The notes: generated from the sequence alone by a model not told the origin. A stretch of 64,000 nucleotides of DNA from Endozoicomonas numazuensis (GCF_000722635.1 NZ_JOKH01000001.1:726478-790477); one strand, 5' to 3'; numbered from the stretch's first letter, positions 52,843-63,857 are shown. A program made the numbers and translations.

Positions 52843-53658
52843 ATGACAGAAGCCAAAACAAACAATATCAAACCTCTTCTGGAAGCCATGTGGCAGAACT
52901 ATCTGGAATTGACCCCTGACGCCAGGAAAATCCATGCACTGTTTGCCAATCAGAATGATGGGCTAGTGATCAATGATCATATTGCCCTGCGCACCTATAA
53001 TCTGGACAAGGTCAACCTGGAGAAAGTGGCTCGTCCTTTTCTAGAGGCCGGCTATATTGCTGGTGGTGACTACGATTTTCCAGGCAGAAAGCTGGTCGCC
53101 AAGCATTTTCAGCATCCAGATGACACACTTCCAAAAGTATTTATCAGTGAGCTGCTCGTCGAAGCGCTTTCTGAGAACGCCCAGAAAACCATTCACAACC
53201 TGGTAGAGCAGGTCAGTGACCAGGCAGCGATGCAAGATAACTTCTGCTTTTCAGGCCGTCCATGGGATGTCAGCCTGCGAACTTATGATGAACTGTTGCA
53301 GGAAAGTGAATACGCTGCCTGGGTGGCTGCATTTGGGTATCGTCCCAACCACTTCACTGTATCCATCAATCACCTGCAATCCCACGATGACATTCATGTT
53401 CTGAATCAAATGTTGCAAAACCACAACTTTGTACTGAATGAAAGCGGTGGGTTGGTGAAAGGCTCTCCCGAGGTATTGTTGGAGCAGTCTTCTACCATGG
53501 CAGGTAAAGTCAGCATCCGATTTTCAGATGGCGAAAGGGAAATACCCGGCTGCTTCTATGAGTTTGCCAAACGCTACCCTATGTCTGATGGCAAACTTTA
53601 TCAGGGGTTTGTGGCAGCTTCTGCCGACAAGATTTTTGAAAGCACTGACACCCAGTGA
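52843..53658 (+). CDS. DUF1338-family protein (2-oxoadipate dioxygenase/decarboxylase-like)
   Basis: 271 residues with the DUF1338 hallmark INDHIALRTYNLDKVNLEKVARPF (about 45-68), whose His and Arg are an iron ligand and a substrate-binding residue in characterised members, and later HFTVSINHL and VLEQSSTMAG blocks. Characterised relatives (HglS/YdcJ type) convert 2-oxoadipate to 2-hydroxyglutarate. Here it lies between two astA genes, suggesting a role linked to amino-acid degradation. AGAGGAA lies just before the ATG. Confidence 0.85.
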   Translation: MTEAKTNNIKPLLEAMWQNYLELTPDARKIHALFANQNDGLVINDHIALRTYNLDKVNLEKVARPFLEAGYIAGGDYDFPGRKLVAKHFQHPDDTLPKVFISELLVEALSENAQKTIHNLVEQVSDQAAMQDNFCFSGRPWDVSLRTYDELLQESEYAAWVAAFGYRPNHFTVSINHLQSHDDIHVLNQMLQNHNFVLNESGGLVKGSPEVLLEQSSTMAGKVSIRFSDGEREIPGCFYEFAKRYPMSDGKLYQGFVAASADKIFESTDTQ

Positions 53659-53791
53659 GCTTGCTGTTTTCTACCTCATCGACCTGAACGAGTTCAGTCC
53701 TGAGGAACACAGCAAAGCAGTCATTCCAACAGCTGCATTGCTCAACCCAAAAGAATCATAATACACGACCATTGAGGCCTGACTATTTCTC

Positions 53792-54832
53792 ATGATGATT
53801 ATCAGACCGATTAAAGAACAGGACCACGACGCACTCTGGCAGATTGCCCAGATTACCGGCGTAGGCTTCTCTTCACTGCAACCTGACCCGGAAATGGTTC
53901 AGAAAAAACTCGACTGGGCAGTCAAATCCTTCCGTGCAGACAAAGCATTGGAAGAGGCGTACTACCTGTTTGTAATGGAAGATACTGAAACAGGAAAGGT
54001 CGTCGGCGTGACCGGTATTGAGTCCGCTGTTGGCCTTAAAGATCCCTGGTATAACTACAAGGTCAACACTCAGGTTCATGCTTCCAGAGAGCTGGATGTT
54101 TATACCCGCATCAAGACCCTGACACTCTGCAGTGATTATACCGGCCATTCAGAACTGTGTACCTTGTTCCTGACCCCTGAGTTCAGAAAGTCCTACAACG
54201 GGCACTTACTATCAAAATGTCGTTTTCTTTTCATGGCGGCCCATGAACCACGCTTCGACGACAGCATCATTGCAGAACTGCGCGGTTACTCCGACGAAGA
54301 TGGTGAGTCCCCCTTCTGGGAAGCACTGGGCAGACACTTCTTTGCCGTCGATTTTGTCGAAGCAGATCAACAGGTTTCTCGTGGTAAATCCTTTATCGCA
54401 GAGCTGATGCCACGTAATCCTATCTACACCAATCTGTTACCCGCCAAGGCACAGAGCGTCATTGGCCAGACTCATCAGGATACCGTACCCGCCAGAAAAC
54501 TACTGGAGAGCGAAGGCTTCAGGTATACCGGCTATATCGATATTTTTGACGGGGGCCCGGTTCTGGAAACCCAGGTTGATGACATTCGGGCGGTCAGAGA
54601 TTCTCGACGCTACCGGGTTAGAGTTCATGATTCTGTGGACACAGACGAAACTGTCTGGTTGATCGCCAACAGTCAATTCCGAGATTTTCGCTGTATGGCC
54701 GGACACCTGTCATTTGAAGGACTGGAATTCGTCAATATCAGTCGAGCTCAGGCTGAGGCACTGAATGTACAGGAAGGTGACGAACTCAGAGTCGTACCAC
54801 TCTTCAATCCACAACGAAACAGTCATCGATAA
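53792..54832 (+). CDS. astA: Arginine N-succinyltransferase subunit, second copy
   Basis: 346 residues, paralogous to the gene at 51723 and closer to the single AstA of enterobacteria and vibrios: MIIRPIKEQDHDALW start, DPWYNYKVNTQVHASREL (about 86-103), LCTLFLTPEFRKS.NGHLLSK, SPFWEALGRHFFAVDF (about 172-187), FIAELMPRNPIYT and GYIDIFDGGPVLE. It probably pairs with the first copy in a hetero-oligomer, as AruF/AruG do. It starts 133 bp after the DUF1338 gene and 28 bp before astD. Confidence 0.93.
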   Translation: MMIIRPIKEQDHDALWQIAQITGVGFSSLQPDPEMVQKKLDWAVKSFRADKALEEAYYLFVMEDTETGKVVGVTGIESAVGLKDPWYNYKVNTQVHASRELDVYTRIKTLTLCSDYTGHSELCTLFLTPEFRKSYNGHLLSKCRFLFMAAHEPRFDDSIIAELRGYSDEDGESPFWEALGRHFFAVDFVEADQQVSRGKSFIAELMPRNPIYTNLLPAKAQSVIGQTHQDTVPARKLLESEGFRYTGYIDIFDGGPVLETQVDDIRAVRDSRRYRVRVHDSVDTDETVWLIANSQFRDFRCMAGHLSFEGLEFVNISRAQAEALNVQEGDELRVVPLFNPQRNSHR

Positions 54833-54857
54833 CCAGCCCTGAGCATATAGGAGTTAA

Positions 54858-56327
<1,470 letters not shown>

Positions 56328-56378
56328 TTGATACAGACAGGCCTGTGAGCCTGTCTGAGCTTTGGAAAATATATACGC

Positions 56379-57731
56379 ATGAGTAAAACAGTTGAAGCAA
56401 ATTTTGACGGTCTGGTAGGCCCAACACATAACTACGCAGGCTTATCTCTGGGCAATATAGCCTCAACCAGCAATCAGTCTGCACCTTCCAACCCAAAACA
56501 GGCTGCTTTGCAGGGCCTGGCCAAGATGAAAGCATTGCACGACATGGGGTTGGTACAAGGGGTGTTGGCACCTCACGAAAGACCTGACGTTTATACCCTG
56601 CGCAAGCTAGGCTTCAGCGGCAGTGACGAACAGGTTCTTGCTCAGGCTTCTCAACAGGCCCCCAAAATTCTGGCTGCCTGCGGCTCAGCGTCGACCATGT
56701 GGACCGCCAATGCTGCTACCGTATCACCCAGTGCTGATACAACATCTGGTACTGTGCACTTCACACCCGCTAATCTGTGCAGCAAGTTCCACCGATCTAT
56801 TGAGCATGAGACAACGGGTAATATCTTGAAAGCCGTTTTCTCCAGCGAAAAACATTTCACCCATCATCCGGCGCTAAACAGCACCTCTCATTTCGGTGAT
56901 GAAGGCGCAGCAAACCACACCCGTTTCTGTCAGAACTATGGAGAGGCCGGTGTTGAGTTTTTTGTCTTTGGTCAATACAGTTTTGATGACTCAAAACCTG
57001 CACCGTTACGATACCCAGCCCGACAAACAATGGAAGCTTCCCAAGCTATTGCCCGAAGACATCAGTTAAATACCAGTAGAACAGTCTTTGCCCAGCAAAA
57101 CCCTGAAGTCATTGATCAGGGCGTTTTCCATAATGACGTGATTGCAGTGGGTAACCGCAACGTCCTGTTTTGTCATGAGAAAGCGTTTCTGAATCAGGCT
57201 CAGGTCTACAATGACCTGAAAACAGCCTATGGCCATGATGATTTCTGTATTATTGAAGTGCCTGAAAGTCAGATCCGAGTTGAAACGGCAGTAAACAGTT
57301 ACCTCTTCAATAGCCAGCTACTCAGTACATCGGATAATAATATGACCATCGTCGTACCTTCTGATTGTCAGAGCGATCGACAGGTAACGGCCTATCTGGA
57401 AGAGCTGGTAGCGTCCAATAATCCCATTAATGACGTCAAAGTGTTCGACCTTCGCCAAAGCATGAACAATGGGGGAGGTCCCGCCTGCCTGCGATTAAGA
57501 GTGGTACTAACCCCCGAAGAACTGTCTGCCACCAACCAGGCCTGCCTGATGAACGAAAGCCTTTACTCAACGCTTTGCCAATGGGTAGAAAAACATTATC
57601 GCGACAGATTGAAAGAAACTGACCTTGCCGACCCTCAATTGTTAGTTGAGTCTCGCACAGCTTTGGATGAACTGACCCAGATTTTAAAGCTTGGCTCTGT
57701 TTATCAATTCCAAAAAAACCAATCCTCTTAG
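56379..57731 (+). CDS. astB: N-succinylarginine dihydrolase
   Basis: 450 residues, typical length. Converts N2-succinylarginine to N2-succinylornithine, ammonia and CO2, step two of the AST pathway. Landmarks: [21 protein letters not shown] (residues 6-26), [12 protein letters not shown] (about 110-121), the [11 protein letters not shown] active-site block (about 174-184), HNDVIAVGN (about 249-257) and the C-terminal catalytic Cys in [14 protein letters not shown] (about 364-377). It ends the visible ast run. The next genes do not include astE. Confidence 0.96.
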   Translation: MSKTVEANFDGLVGPTHNYAGLSLGNIASTSNQSAPSNPKQAALQGLAKMKALHDMGLVQGVLAPHERPDVYTLRKLGFSGSDEQVLAQASQQAPKILAACGSASTMWTANAATVSPSADTTSGTVHFTPANLCSKFHRSIEHETTGNILKAVFSSEKHFTHHPALNSTSHFGDEGAANHTRFCQNYGEAGVEFFVFGQYSFDDSKPAPLRYPARQTMEASQAIARRHQLNTSRTVFAQQNPEVIDQGVFHNDVIAVGNRNVLFCHEKAFLNQAQVYNDLKTAYGHDDFCIIEVPESQIRVETAVNSYLFNSQLLSTSDNNMTIVVPSDCQSDRQVTAYLEELVASNNPINDVKVFDLRQSMNNGGGPACLRLRVVLTPEELSATNQACLMNESLYSTLCQWVEKHYRDRLKETDLADPQLLVESRTALDELTQILKLGSVYQFQKNQSS

Positions 57732-57966
57732 TCCAATACGGCAGGCATGCTCTCATGTCTGCCTATTTCAAACACGCCTTCTTTTGCTCAGTTTTAATAA
57801 TAGTTAAGGAAGGTACGAACAAGTCCGATGCCTGCTCTTCAAGGCATAACAACTGAAGGACAATGTAAATTCATAGATGAACAAACAGGTCATTGAGAAA
57901 CTGAAATAAATATAGCAACATCGGCGCTTATCAAACTTTTGATATTCTTATTCTTCGGAGAAAAGC

Positions 57967-58524
57967 ATGAAATTCACGGCCGCTGCTTTGCTTACCGCTA
58001 TTTCTATCATGCTTGCAGGCTGCGTCAGTGTGACGATACCTCAGGAAAAGCCCAAGGTTTCACCTTTATCCATTACGTCTTCCCCTCTTCACCGTTTTTC
58101 TCTAAAGGACTTTGATGGATTAATGTTCGAACCCATTATTCCTGGTGAAGCTGACCCGATGTTTCCCAATCGTGACAGTGTCTATCAAAACATAGAATTC
58201 GAGATTGCCCACCAGCTGTCTGCAAAAATGAACATTAATCCCGAGCAACTGCCTCAAGCGCCACTGATCGTTCGCTATGGTATAGCTTCTGACACAACGG
58301 TTTCTGATGCTGAGCTGGTTCGTTTCTTTGGGACAACGCCAGGTCTTGTCACCAAACCGGGTCAGGAAAAACTCACCATCGCCATCGCATTGGTGAGACC
58401 CACTACCGGAGATCCACTCTGGAAAGGTGTCGCCCAGGGCACTATTGTACCAGAGCTAAACAGTGAGATGCGTCTGGCCAGAGCAGAAGCCGCTATAGCC
58501 AGAATGCTGAGTAACCTTCAATAA
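57967..58524 (+). CDS. DUF4136-like lipoprotein
   Basis: 185 residues with lipobox MLAGCV (Cys ~19). The mature protein has the short DUF4136-like layout: a RYGIASDTTVS strand (about 99-109), a GQEKLTIAIALVRPTTGDPLWKGVAQG segment (about 136-162) and a helical end with repeated Ala/Arg. It is probably anchored to the outer membrane. Function unknown. It stands 235 bp after astB, which argues against membership of the ast transcript. Confidence 0.7.
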   Translation: MKFTAAALLTAISIMLAGCVSVTIPQEKPKVSPLSITSSPLHRFSLKDFDGLMFEPIIPGEADPMFPNRDSVYQNIEFEIAHQLSAKMNINPEQLPQAPLIVRYGIASDTTVSDAELVRFFGTTPGLVTKPGQEKLTIAIALVRPTTGDPLWKGVAQGTIVPELNSEMRLARAEAAIARMLSNLQ

Positions 58525-58533
58525 AGGAAGTGT

Positions 58534-59175
58534 TTATTCTTTATTGATAAATTTCGCGTCTTCTTTCATTCGTAGCTGGAATGCAGGATGTGCCTTGACC
58601 CGTTGTAGATAAGCGGCAAAGAGTGGGTACTGTGCTGCATCAGGATCAAAGCCGGCATAGCCAGCATTAATAAAATTAGACCCTATTGCAATATCTGCCA
58701 TCATTAAAGATTCACCCAACAGAAAGCCATTTTCAGGCATAACACTTTCCATATATTGAAGGGTAGAGGGCATATTGTCTCTGAGGTTTTTCTGAACTTT
58801 TTCTTCATTGGTTTCCATACCCAATAACGGTTTCACAACACGTTCAAAATATAAACCTTCTGCCGTCACCTTCATCAGAACCGTATCTGCGTATTCCTCA
58901 AACCATCGAGCCTTTGCTTTCAGAACGGGATCAGTGGGATACAATGCCACGTCAGGGTAACGATCTTCCAGATACTCACAGATAATGGTTGAGTCTGCTA
59001 ACTTGACCTCGCCATCTTCCAGGGCAGGAATCCTTTTTAAAGGACTTATTTTTTCAAAACCCTCAGGAGTATGAAAAGGAATAACCGGATCCAGCTCATA
59101 CTCCAGACCTTTCATTTCCAGAGCCACCACGACCTTACGCACCATGGGGGAAAGTGTTGCTCCATAGACTTTCAT
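58534..59175 (-). CDS. Glutathione S-transferase family protein
   Basis: 213 residues. N-terminal thioredoxin-like domain with the glutathione-binding patterns SPMVRKVVVALEMKG (about 9-23), LKRIPALEDGEVKLADSTIICEYLE (about 46-70), then the all-helical C-terminal domain with LMMADIAIGS (N-capping box, about 157-166). A soluble detoxification or redox enzyme of unspecified substrate. Convergent with the lipoprotein gene, 9 bp apart. Confidence 0.9.
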   Translation of the reverse strand: MKVYGATLSPMVRKVVVALEMKGLEYELDPVIPFHTPEGFEKISPLKRIPALEDGEVKLADSTIICEYLEDRYPDVALYPTDPVLKAKARWFEEYADTVLMKVTAEGLYFERVVKPLLGMETNEEKVQKNLRDNMPSTLQYMESVMPENGFLLGESLMMADIAIGSNFINAGYAGFDPDAAQYPLFAAYLQRVKAHPAFQLRMKEDAKFINKE

Positions 59176-59400
59176 TATTATTATCCTTATACAGACTTTG
59201 AGAATCCACTCAGGACTTTCTTCAAAGAGAGCAAGAAAATCCTATGGTATTTTTTCACGAACTCAAAAACACTGTCTGATACTACCAGAGGAAGAAGACA
59301 ACAAGAAAACATCCCTCCTCTACTTACTCCTCTTTATCTTTCAGATATTTCTCAACATGCCAGTCTTTCTGGCCCAGCTGGTTCACCAGGTTGTTAAAAC

Positions 59401-61124
59401 GAGGGTGTCTTAAAAGCCAAAATTCAAACCCAGTGAGGCGCTTTGCTCGGTGTAGAATGACACTTCATTGGGACTCTTTCCCAGCTGTCCATTTTTTCTA
59501 TAAATGGGTGACACTTCTCAAACAACGCCCAGAGAAGCCAGTTGTACCATAAAATAGCGTAAATATTGGCCTTTACAGCCCTACTCAGGTTGTAAGCCAG
59601 CAAGTGCAAACCAAATTCCAGTTTAACCTTTTCCAGCCCCTTGCGACGGAAGCGGTTTAATCCCTGTACATCCCGTAAATAGGCAAACACAGGTTCAACC
59701 ATCGCCTTCCTTTTGCTGAAAGACTTTTTGGCTTTCGGATGCTGCATAACCTGCCTCAGTGCATCTTTAGCATCATCCATTGCATAGCGCTTTATGCGCC
59801 GCCCCTTCTTATTGCTCGTGCATTTATCTTTGAGAAGGCAGCCTTCGCAAGGCCCATTGCCATATATCTTCTGCTCCTTTGTGCGAGCGCTCCCTTTTAT
59901 CTTACCAATGGGAGTCAACTCTTTTCCTGCAGGGCAACGATAAACGTCATTGGTTTCATCGTAATAAAAATGTCCCTTCTGGAACTTTTTGGATTCTTTG
60001 GGTTTGCCTGGTTCTTTACCCTCAGGGCATAGCAGGCTGATATCGTGCTCCAGACTGGTTGCAATGACTTCATCATTAAAATAACCAGCATCCAATAGCA
60101 TTTCATCGACTGGTTTACCCGTGATCTGCATTGACTGATCAAGCATTGGATTTACGACAGTAGTTTCATTGGTAGGGTCTACAGCCTGAGCCAGTACCAC
60201 CCGCTTGTTATTAGCTAATACGGATGGCTTGTAACTCGTTGTGTACCCTCGCCCCCGTTTCATCTTTTGGACAACAGCTTCAGGCTCTGTAGGGCTTACG
60301 ACAGCACTTTCTGACTTACCGTTCTTCTTTCGCTTCGCGTTGCGTTCAACGACTGCTTCGAGAGCACTGCTGGCCATCTCCAGATTCTTTTGGCTTTCAG
60401 GGCAATCTGGATGGTTGTCAGCTTGCGTTTGTGCTGCTTCATGCACCTGTTGCGCAGCTTCCTGCTTCATCAGGTTGTAATTTGAGCAAGCGGCTTCTAT
60501 AACGGTCCCATCACCAGCCAGACAACTTCCATCGGAGTCTGTTTTTTTGAGAACGGCTCGTGTCAGGCTTTCAAAGAAAGCACCGGTCATGGACTCGCTG
60601 TGCATATTGATGAAGCGACCAATAATGGCATGGTCTGGAAAAATCCCTCCGGTAACCCACATACAGCCAAGATCGACACGGGCTAATCGTTCCAGAGTTC
60701 TCAACGAGGTAATGCCTTGCATAATGCCATAGAGAATCAAACCCATCATATTACGGGGTGAATAAGGAGGACGTCCTTCTAATGCATACCTTTGCTCAAA
60801 ATCAGACCAGTCCTGTTCATCAAGAAGGGATGCAACGGTAAAAGGTGTTTTTTGACCGGTTAGTTCAAGGTGCTCTTTCAGGTTAGTGTTGCCAAGAGTG
60901 ATTGCGTTGGGGTCAGGAGCAACAAAACGTCGTTTGCCTGTTTTGTTGGCTGATCTTTTGGATTCATCCTGTTTTTTGTGATCAGAACTACTGGCTGTAC
61001 CTGAAAAAATATCGAGCTGTGGAGCAGTATTAATTTTTATTTGAGTTCTTGTCGTCATGCTGAAGCCGGTAAAGCTACTTGAATATACAGATTACCGGCT
61101 TGTAGTAGGTTTTGCGACACCCTC
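59401..61124 (-). mobile_element. IS1182-family insertion sequence, 1724 bp, complete with target duplication
   Basis: Terminal inverted repeats begin GAGGGTGTC at 59401 and end GACACCCTC at 61124 (16 of the first ~18 positions related). The 6-bp word TAAAAC flanks both ends (59395-59400 and 61125-61130) as a target-site duplication. Removing the element and one copy of TAAAAC restores an open IS91 transposase frame. One full-length transposase gene lies inside, so the copy may be active. Confidence 0.9.
59424..61058 (-). CDS. IS1182-family DDE transposase
   Basis: 544 residues, intact. N-terminal DUF772-type domain (YSPRNMMGLILYGIMQGITSLRTLERL, about 99-125) and a DDE domain with acidic residues in LAGDGTVIEA (about 179-188), LLDAGYFND (about 319-327) and RKAMVEPVFAYLRD (about 453-466). 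Between them is a Cys-rich CEGCLLKDKC insert. The gene fills the element. Its stop lies 23 bp from the left inverted repeat. Members cut and paste by the DDE mechanism. Confidence 0.95.
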   Translation of the reverse strand: MTTRTQIKINTAPQLDIFSGTASSSDHKKQDESKRSANKTGKRRFVAPDPNAITLGNTNLKEHLELTGQKTPFTVASLLDEQDWSDFEQRYALEGRPPYSPRNMMGLILYGIMQGITSLRTLERLARVDLGCMWVTGGIFPDHAIIGRFINMHSESMTGAFFESLTRAVLKKTDSDGSCLAGDGTVIEAACSNYNLMKQEAAQQVHEAAQTQADNHPDCPESQKNLEMASSALEAVVERNAKRKKNGKSESAVVSPTEPEAVVQKMKRGRGYTTSYKPSVLANNKRVVLAQAVDPTNETTVVNPMLDQSMQITGKPVDEMLLDAGYFNDEVIATSLEHDISLLCPEGKEPGKPKESKKFQKGHFYYDETNDVYRCPAGKELTPIGKIKGSARTKEQKIYGNGPCEGCLLKDKCTSNKKGRRIKRYAMDDAKDALRQVMQHPKAKKSFSKRKAMVEPVFAYLRDVQGLNRFRRKGLEKVKLEFGLHLLAYNLSRAVKANIYAILWYNWLLWALFEKCHPFIEKMDSWERVPMKCHSTPSKAPHWV

Positions 61125-61851
61125 TAAAACGAGCGGGGAGCAGGTTGTCCGGTTTTCTTAACAAGTCTGCGTATTGCTTCAAGGCCGCACAGAATTTCCC
61201 TCTGAAGAGCCGCATGATGACGTGATAAGGCAGGAAACATTTTTTGACCGGTTGAACCCACTCTCCCTGAGTATTCAGTCCACCATGACTGATCAGACAA
61301 TGCAGGTGGGGATGAAGACTCAAGTTACGTCCCCAGGTATGCAGGTTAAGAAGAAAACCGGTATCGGCTCCCTGGTACTTTTTGTCGTTTAAGAGTTGTT
61401 TAAGCGTTTCACTGGCGCTCTGGAACAGGATGTCGGTCATCAGGCTACTGCTCATCAACCAGAGTTCATTCAACTCATGGGGAAGCGTAAACACCAGGTG
61501 GCGATGAGTCGTATCCAGAAGAATATTCTTTTTACTGTCGAGCCAACGTTCAATTTGTATTTTGTTGCACTGGGGGCAGTTACGGTGTCGGCATGAGTTG
61601 TAACTGACTCGTTCAACATGCCCTTCGGGGCAGGCTTGTATATGGCCACCCATAGCGGCTGTTCTGCAGCTTATGAAGTCACGGGCGGCTTTATAATGAT
61701 GCAGTGGCAGTTTTTTGTTTTTGGTTTAGGCTTCAAAGGTCTGTCTGAATATCTTCTGAACGGTTGTGTTCATAGGTTCTATCGGATAATTAAGAACTCT
61801 CAAAGATAGAACACAATCCGGCTATCAACTTGCTCCAGCGTAGCTGGGCGC

Positions 61852-61938
61852 GTCCAACGCCTGCTTAAGCCGCGCCGCCACAGGTGGCGTCGAGTGGAGG
61901 GGCAAAGCCCCGAAACGAACTGGAAGCATTTGTTATGC
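61852..61938 (+). other. Integron attC site (attC1)
   Basis: R'' box GTCCAAC (61852-61858, fits RYYYAAC) and R' box GTTATGC (61932-61938) bracket an 87-bp imperfect palindrome with matching inner arms TGCTT ... AAGCA. The final TTATGC belongs to the cassette that follows, and it pairs with GCATAAC at that cassette's other end. This is the normal hybrid structure of attC in a cassette array. Confidence 0.65.
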
Positions 61939-61975
61939 CTATACTCAAATCCAAGTTAATGACAGGTAGGCAAAA

Positions 61976-62437
61976 ATGAACTCTTTAGGTCAGAAAGTTT
62001 TTGTAACTGTTCTCATAGTATTGACTATAAGGTTAGTTGCTGCTGATGACCAAATTGAAATTTGTATATCTAGGCAGCAGTTGAATACAAATATTATTCA
62101 ACAGCAACAGAACCCAATACAAGCAGAACAAGTAGCGGTATTTTTAGGACAGCAGGCAGCTAATCACGTTATTCCTGTTCTTATTCACGGAACTAATATG
62201 CCGAATAACCAGCGAACAAATTATTTGGGCAAAATTTTTGTAGGGACAGTGCTTGTAGCCTCTACCATAATCATATTAGTTGGTGTAGGTCCTCTTGTGT
62301 GGGGGGCAGTAGATATAGGTGATGGTTTAGAAGAAAAAGACGACACTGGCCTGATTACAATTGGCAGTAGCGGATTGATTATTGGCATATTAGGTATTAC
62401 AGGAAGCGTCATTTATTTGATTTGTAAGTGTCGTTAA
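61976..62437 (+). CDS. Cassette-borne small membrane protein of unknown function
   Basis: 153 residues. Signal-like N-terminus (about 5-24: VFVTVLIVLTIRLVAA), a Gln/Asn-rich segment (about 35-60), then two hydrophobic helices (about 84-108: VGTVLVASTIIILVGVGPLVW; about 126-148: IGSSGLIIGILGITGSVIYLI) and a CKCR end. No family recognised. It lies wholly within an integron-type cassette: TTATGC start at 61933 and GCATAAC at 62441, 3 bp past the stop. Its base composition is lower in GC than the neighbouring chromosome. Confidence 0.6.
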   Translation: MNSLGQKVFVTVLIVLTIRLVAADDQIEICISRQQLNTNIIQQQQNPIQAEQVAVFLGQQAANHVIPVLIHGTNMPNNQRTNYLGKIFVGTVLVASTIIILVGVGPLVWGAVDIGDGLEEKDDTGLITIGSSGLIIGILGITGSVIYLICKCR

Positions 62438-62440
62438 GAG

Positions 62441-62482
62441 GCATAACGCTTGCATCAGGTGCGCCTCCGGCGTCACCTGGAT
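62441..62482 (+). other. Integron attC site (attC2), left part
   Basis: R'' box GCATAAC (62441-62447) is the exact complement of GTTATGC at 61932. The inner palindrome CAGGTG-C-GCC ... GGC-GT-CACCTG follows. The expected R' does not follow at once: an inserted element begins instead, and the R' box GTTAGGTGC appears only at 63154. Confidence 0.65.
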
Positions 62483-63153
62483 TTACTTGATACTTATTGA
62501 GCCTTCTCCCCAGCTTACTGCCAAAACAGTAAGCTGGAAGGCGACGAAACCAAAAAGGAGAAGACCCAGAGCCGCTTATTACATGTTAAAAACAGGGAGC
62601 GTTTTCGATGAAGCACGACTCTTAAACGGGTAAGTCGCCACAGGCAGTAAGCTCGACGCCTAACTGGTCATTATCGCGAAAATTATGGCTACAACCGTCC
62701 CAACAGATGAATGGTCCGCGAGGCCGAGAGTGTTGCAGGTATTTCAACAGCGCGAACCCGGTTTTTTGATTAGATGCTGCCTGTGTGCGCAACAAGAGAA
62801 CTTAGCAAGATCGTTTACACCTGAGCTGAGCCTGAAACTAACTGGACGACACGAAGCATCTTATTTGAATAGTGCCAACAAGGGTTAACCGATAAATGTC
62901 TCGGCTTTGGCATCCTGCGTCGCTCTATCGACTATGTCCATATAGTCGTAGTGCCCCTGAGGTTAACAGGAGTAAACCATCAGGCAGTGGTGAGACCACA
63001 GTAAGAGAGCCTCAATATGTGTTTGCTGTAAACGATTGATTTAACAGCGGATCATGACAGAACGAAGTTAATGGCTCTTGCTAAGTTATTTTTTATTGGC
63101 TCCTGCTGCCAAGGGTACTGTTTTTACTCTTGACACCGAGTTGGCTCATATGT
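62483..63153 (+). mobile_element. Inserted element splitting attC2, with RNA-like hairpins
   Basis: About 671 bp separate the L' arm of attC2 from R' at 63154. The first ~58 bp, including an 11-13-bp stem CCAGCTTACTG/CAGTAAGCTGG (62511-62537), recur at 63898 in the same position of the next attC. Further hairpins lie at 62929-62948 (7 bp), 62956-62984 (5+4 bp) and 62987-62999 (5 bp). No transposase or reverse transcriptase is encoded; the longest frames are about 67 codons. It could be a deleted attC-specific IS (IS1111-attC type) or an intron relic. Confidence 0.5.
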
Positions 63154-63162
63154 GTTAGGTGC
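63154..63162 (+). other. attC R' box / start of the toxin-antitoxin cassette
   Basis: GTTAGGTGC is the exact 9-bp complement of GCACCTAAC at 63858-63866, immediately after the toxin gene. This matched pair defines the ends of one gene cassette. Confidence 0.65.
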
Positions 63163-63216
63163 GTTGTTTGACCGGATGGCATTTAGCAACCATTATGAAA
63201 TTTTGGGAGGCACATA

Positions 63217-63459
63217 ATGCCAGCAATTACGGTTAAAAACATACCTGAAACTCTTTATAACAGGCTCAAAGAAGCAGCCTCTGTCCACCACAGAAGCATA
63301 AATAGTGAGCTAATTCATTGCCTTGAGCAAATGCTCTTGCCTAAACGGGTAAACCCCCATGAGCACTTGCAGCGTGCCAGGGAACTACGCAAAGGAATTG
63401 ATACCAACTTGGTTGATATTGAAAGTATCCAAGATGCAATTAATGAAGGCAGAGCATGA
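63217..63459 (+). CDS. FitA/VapB-type ribbon-helix-helix antitoxin
   Basis: 80 residues. N-terminal ribbon-helix-helix DNA-binding domain: AITVKNIPETLYNRLKEAASVHHRSINSELIHCLEQML (about 3-40), the FitA/Arc-like pattern. The acidic, helical C-terminus would bind the toxin. GGGAGG precedes the ATG. It overlaps the toxin gene by ATGA, the usual coupling of vapBC pairs. The frame is intact although the toxin frame is not. Confidence 0.85.
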   Translation: MPAITVKNIPETLYNRLKEAASVHHRSINSELIHCLEQMLLPKRVNPHEHLQRARELRKGIDTNLVDIESIQDAINEGRA

Positions 63460-63857
63460 TTATTGTCGACACTAACGTACTTGTTTATCTGTACTTGCCA
63501 ACGAAATATACCCCACATGCGTAAAAACTTCTTGAGATTGATCCGGTATGGGTTGCTCCTCACCTCTGGCGTAGCGAATTTAGAAATGTTTTAGCTCTGT
63601 ATTTGAGAAAAAAACTCATTACCTACGACAAGTCTCTTCAGATACAGAATGAAGCTGAAACATTAATGGCTGGCAATGAATACGATATTAAGTCTCTGAA
63701 TGTATTATCACTTGTAAATCAGAGTAACTGCTCAGCATACGACTGTGAATATGTGTCGTTAGCTATGAATCTTGGAACAAAACTGTTCACCATGGATAAA
63801 AAAGTGATTTCTGAATTTCCTCTCGTCGCAGAACCATTACGTGATGTAGAGTTGTGA
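63456..63857 (+). pseudogene. vapC: VapC-type PIN-domain toxin with a premature stop
   Basis: The frame starts MIIVDTNVLVYLYLP, the PIN-domain opening with its first catalytic Asp (residue 5). A TAA at codon 23 (63522-63524) interrupts it. The same frame then continues to 63857 with APHLWRSEFRNVL (second acidic residue), SAYDCEYVSLA (third, usually D) and LFTMDKKV, the full PIN pattern. A single nonsense mutation has probably inactivated the RNase toxin. Restart from within the gene would lack the first aspartate. Confidence 0.8.

Larger units (their letters stand above)
59324..61773 (-). pseudogene. IS91-family transposase gene, split by an IS1182 insertion
   Basis: The IS91-type HUH transposase frame starts at ATG 61773, meets a TAA at codon 16 (61726-61728), then continues in frame with CRTAAMGGH, the zinc ribbon CPEGH ... 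CHRNCPQC-like block (CRHRNCPQCN) and the HUH motif LHPHLHCLISHGG up to 61125. The reading frame resumes exactly across the IS1182 element as ...ARFNNLVNQLGQKDW and ends at a TAA at 59324. The conserved catalytic tyrosine region is absent, so the gene is dead three times over: nonsense codon, insertion and truncated end. Confidence 0.85.

Noticed and set aside
53650-53761. Protein-like frame between the DUF1338 gene and the second astA (LAVFYLIDLNEFSPEEHSK...)
   Set aside because: It lacks any start codon of its own and is open only because the antisense of upstream coding sequence is also open; it may be a fragment but cannot be supported.
62780-62800. GTGCG motif as a possible group II intron 5' end
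   Set aside because: No domain V (AGC...GAAA...GTT) is recognisable before 63153 and no reverse transcriptase is present; the short motif alone is not evidence.
62685-62888. 67-codon frame inside the attC2 insertion
   Set aside because: No ribosome-binding site, low coding character, and the region forms repeated hairpins instead.
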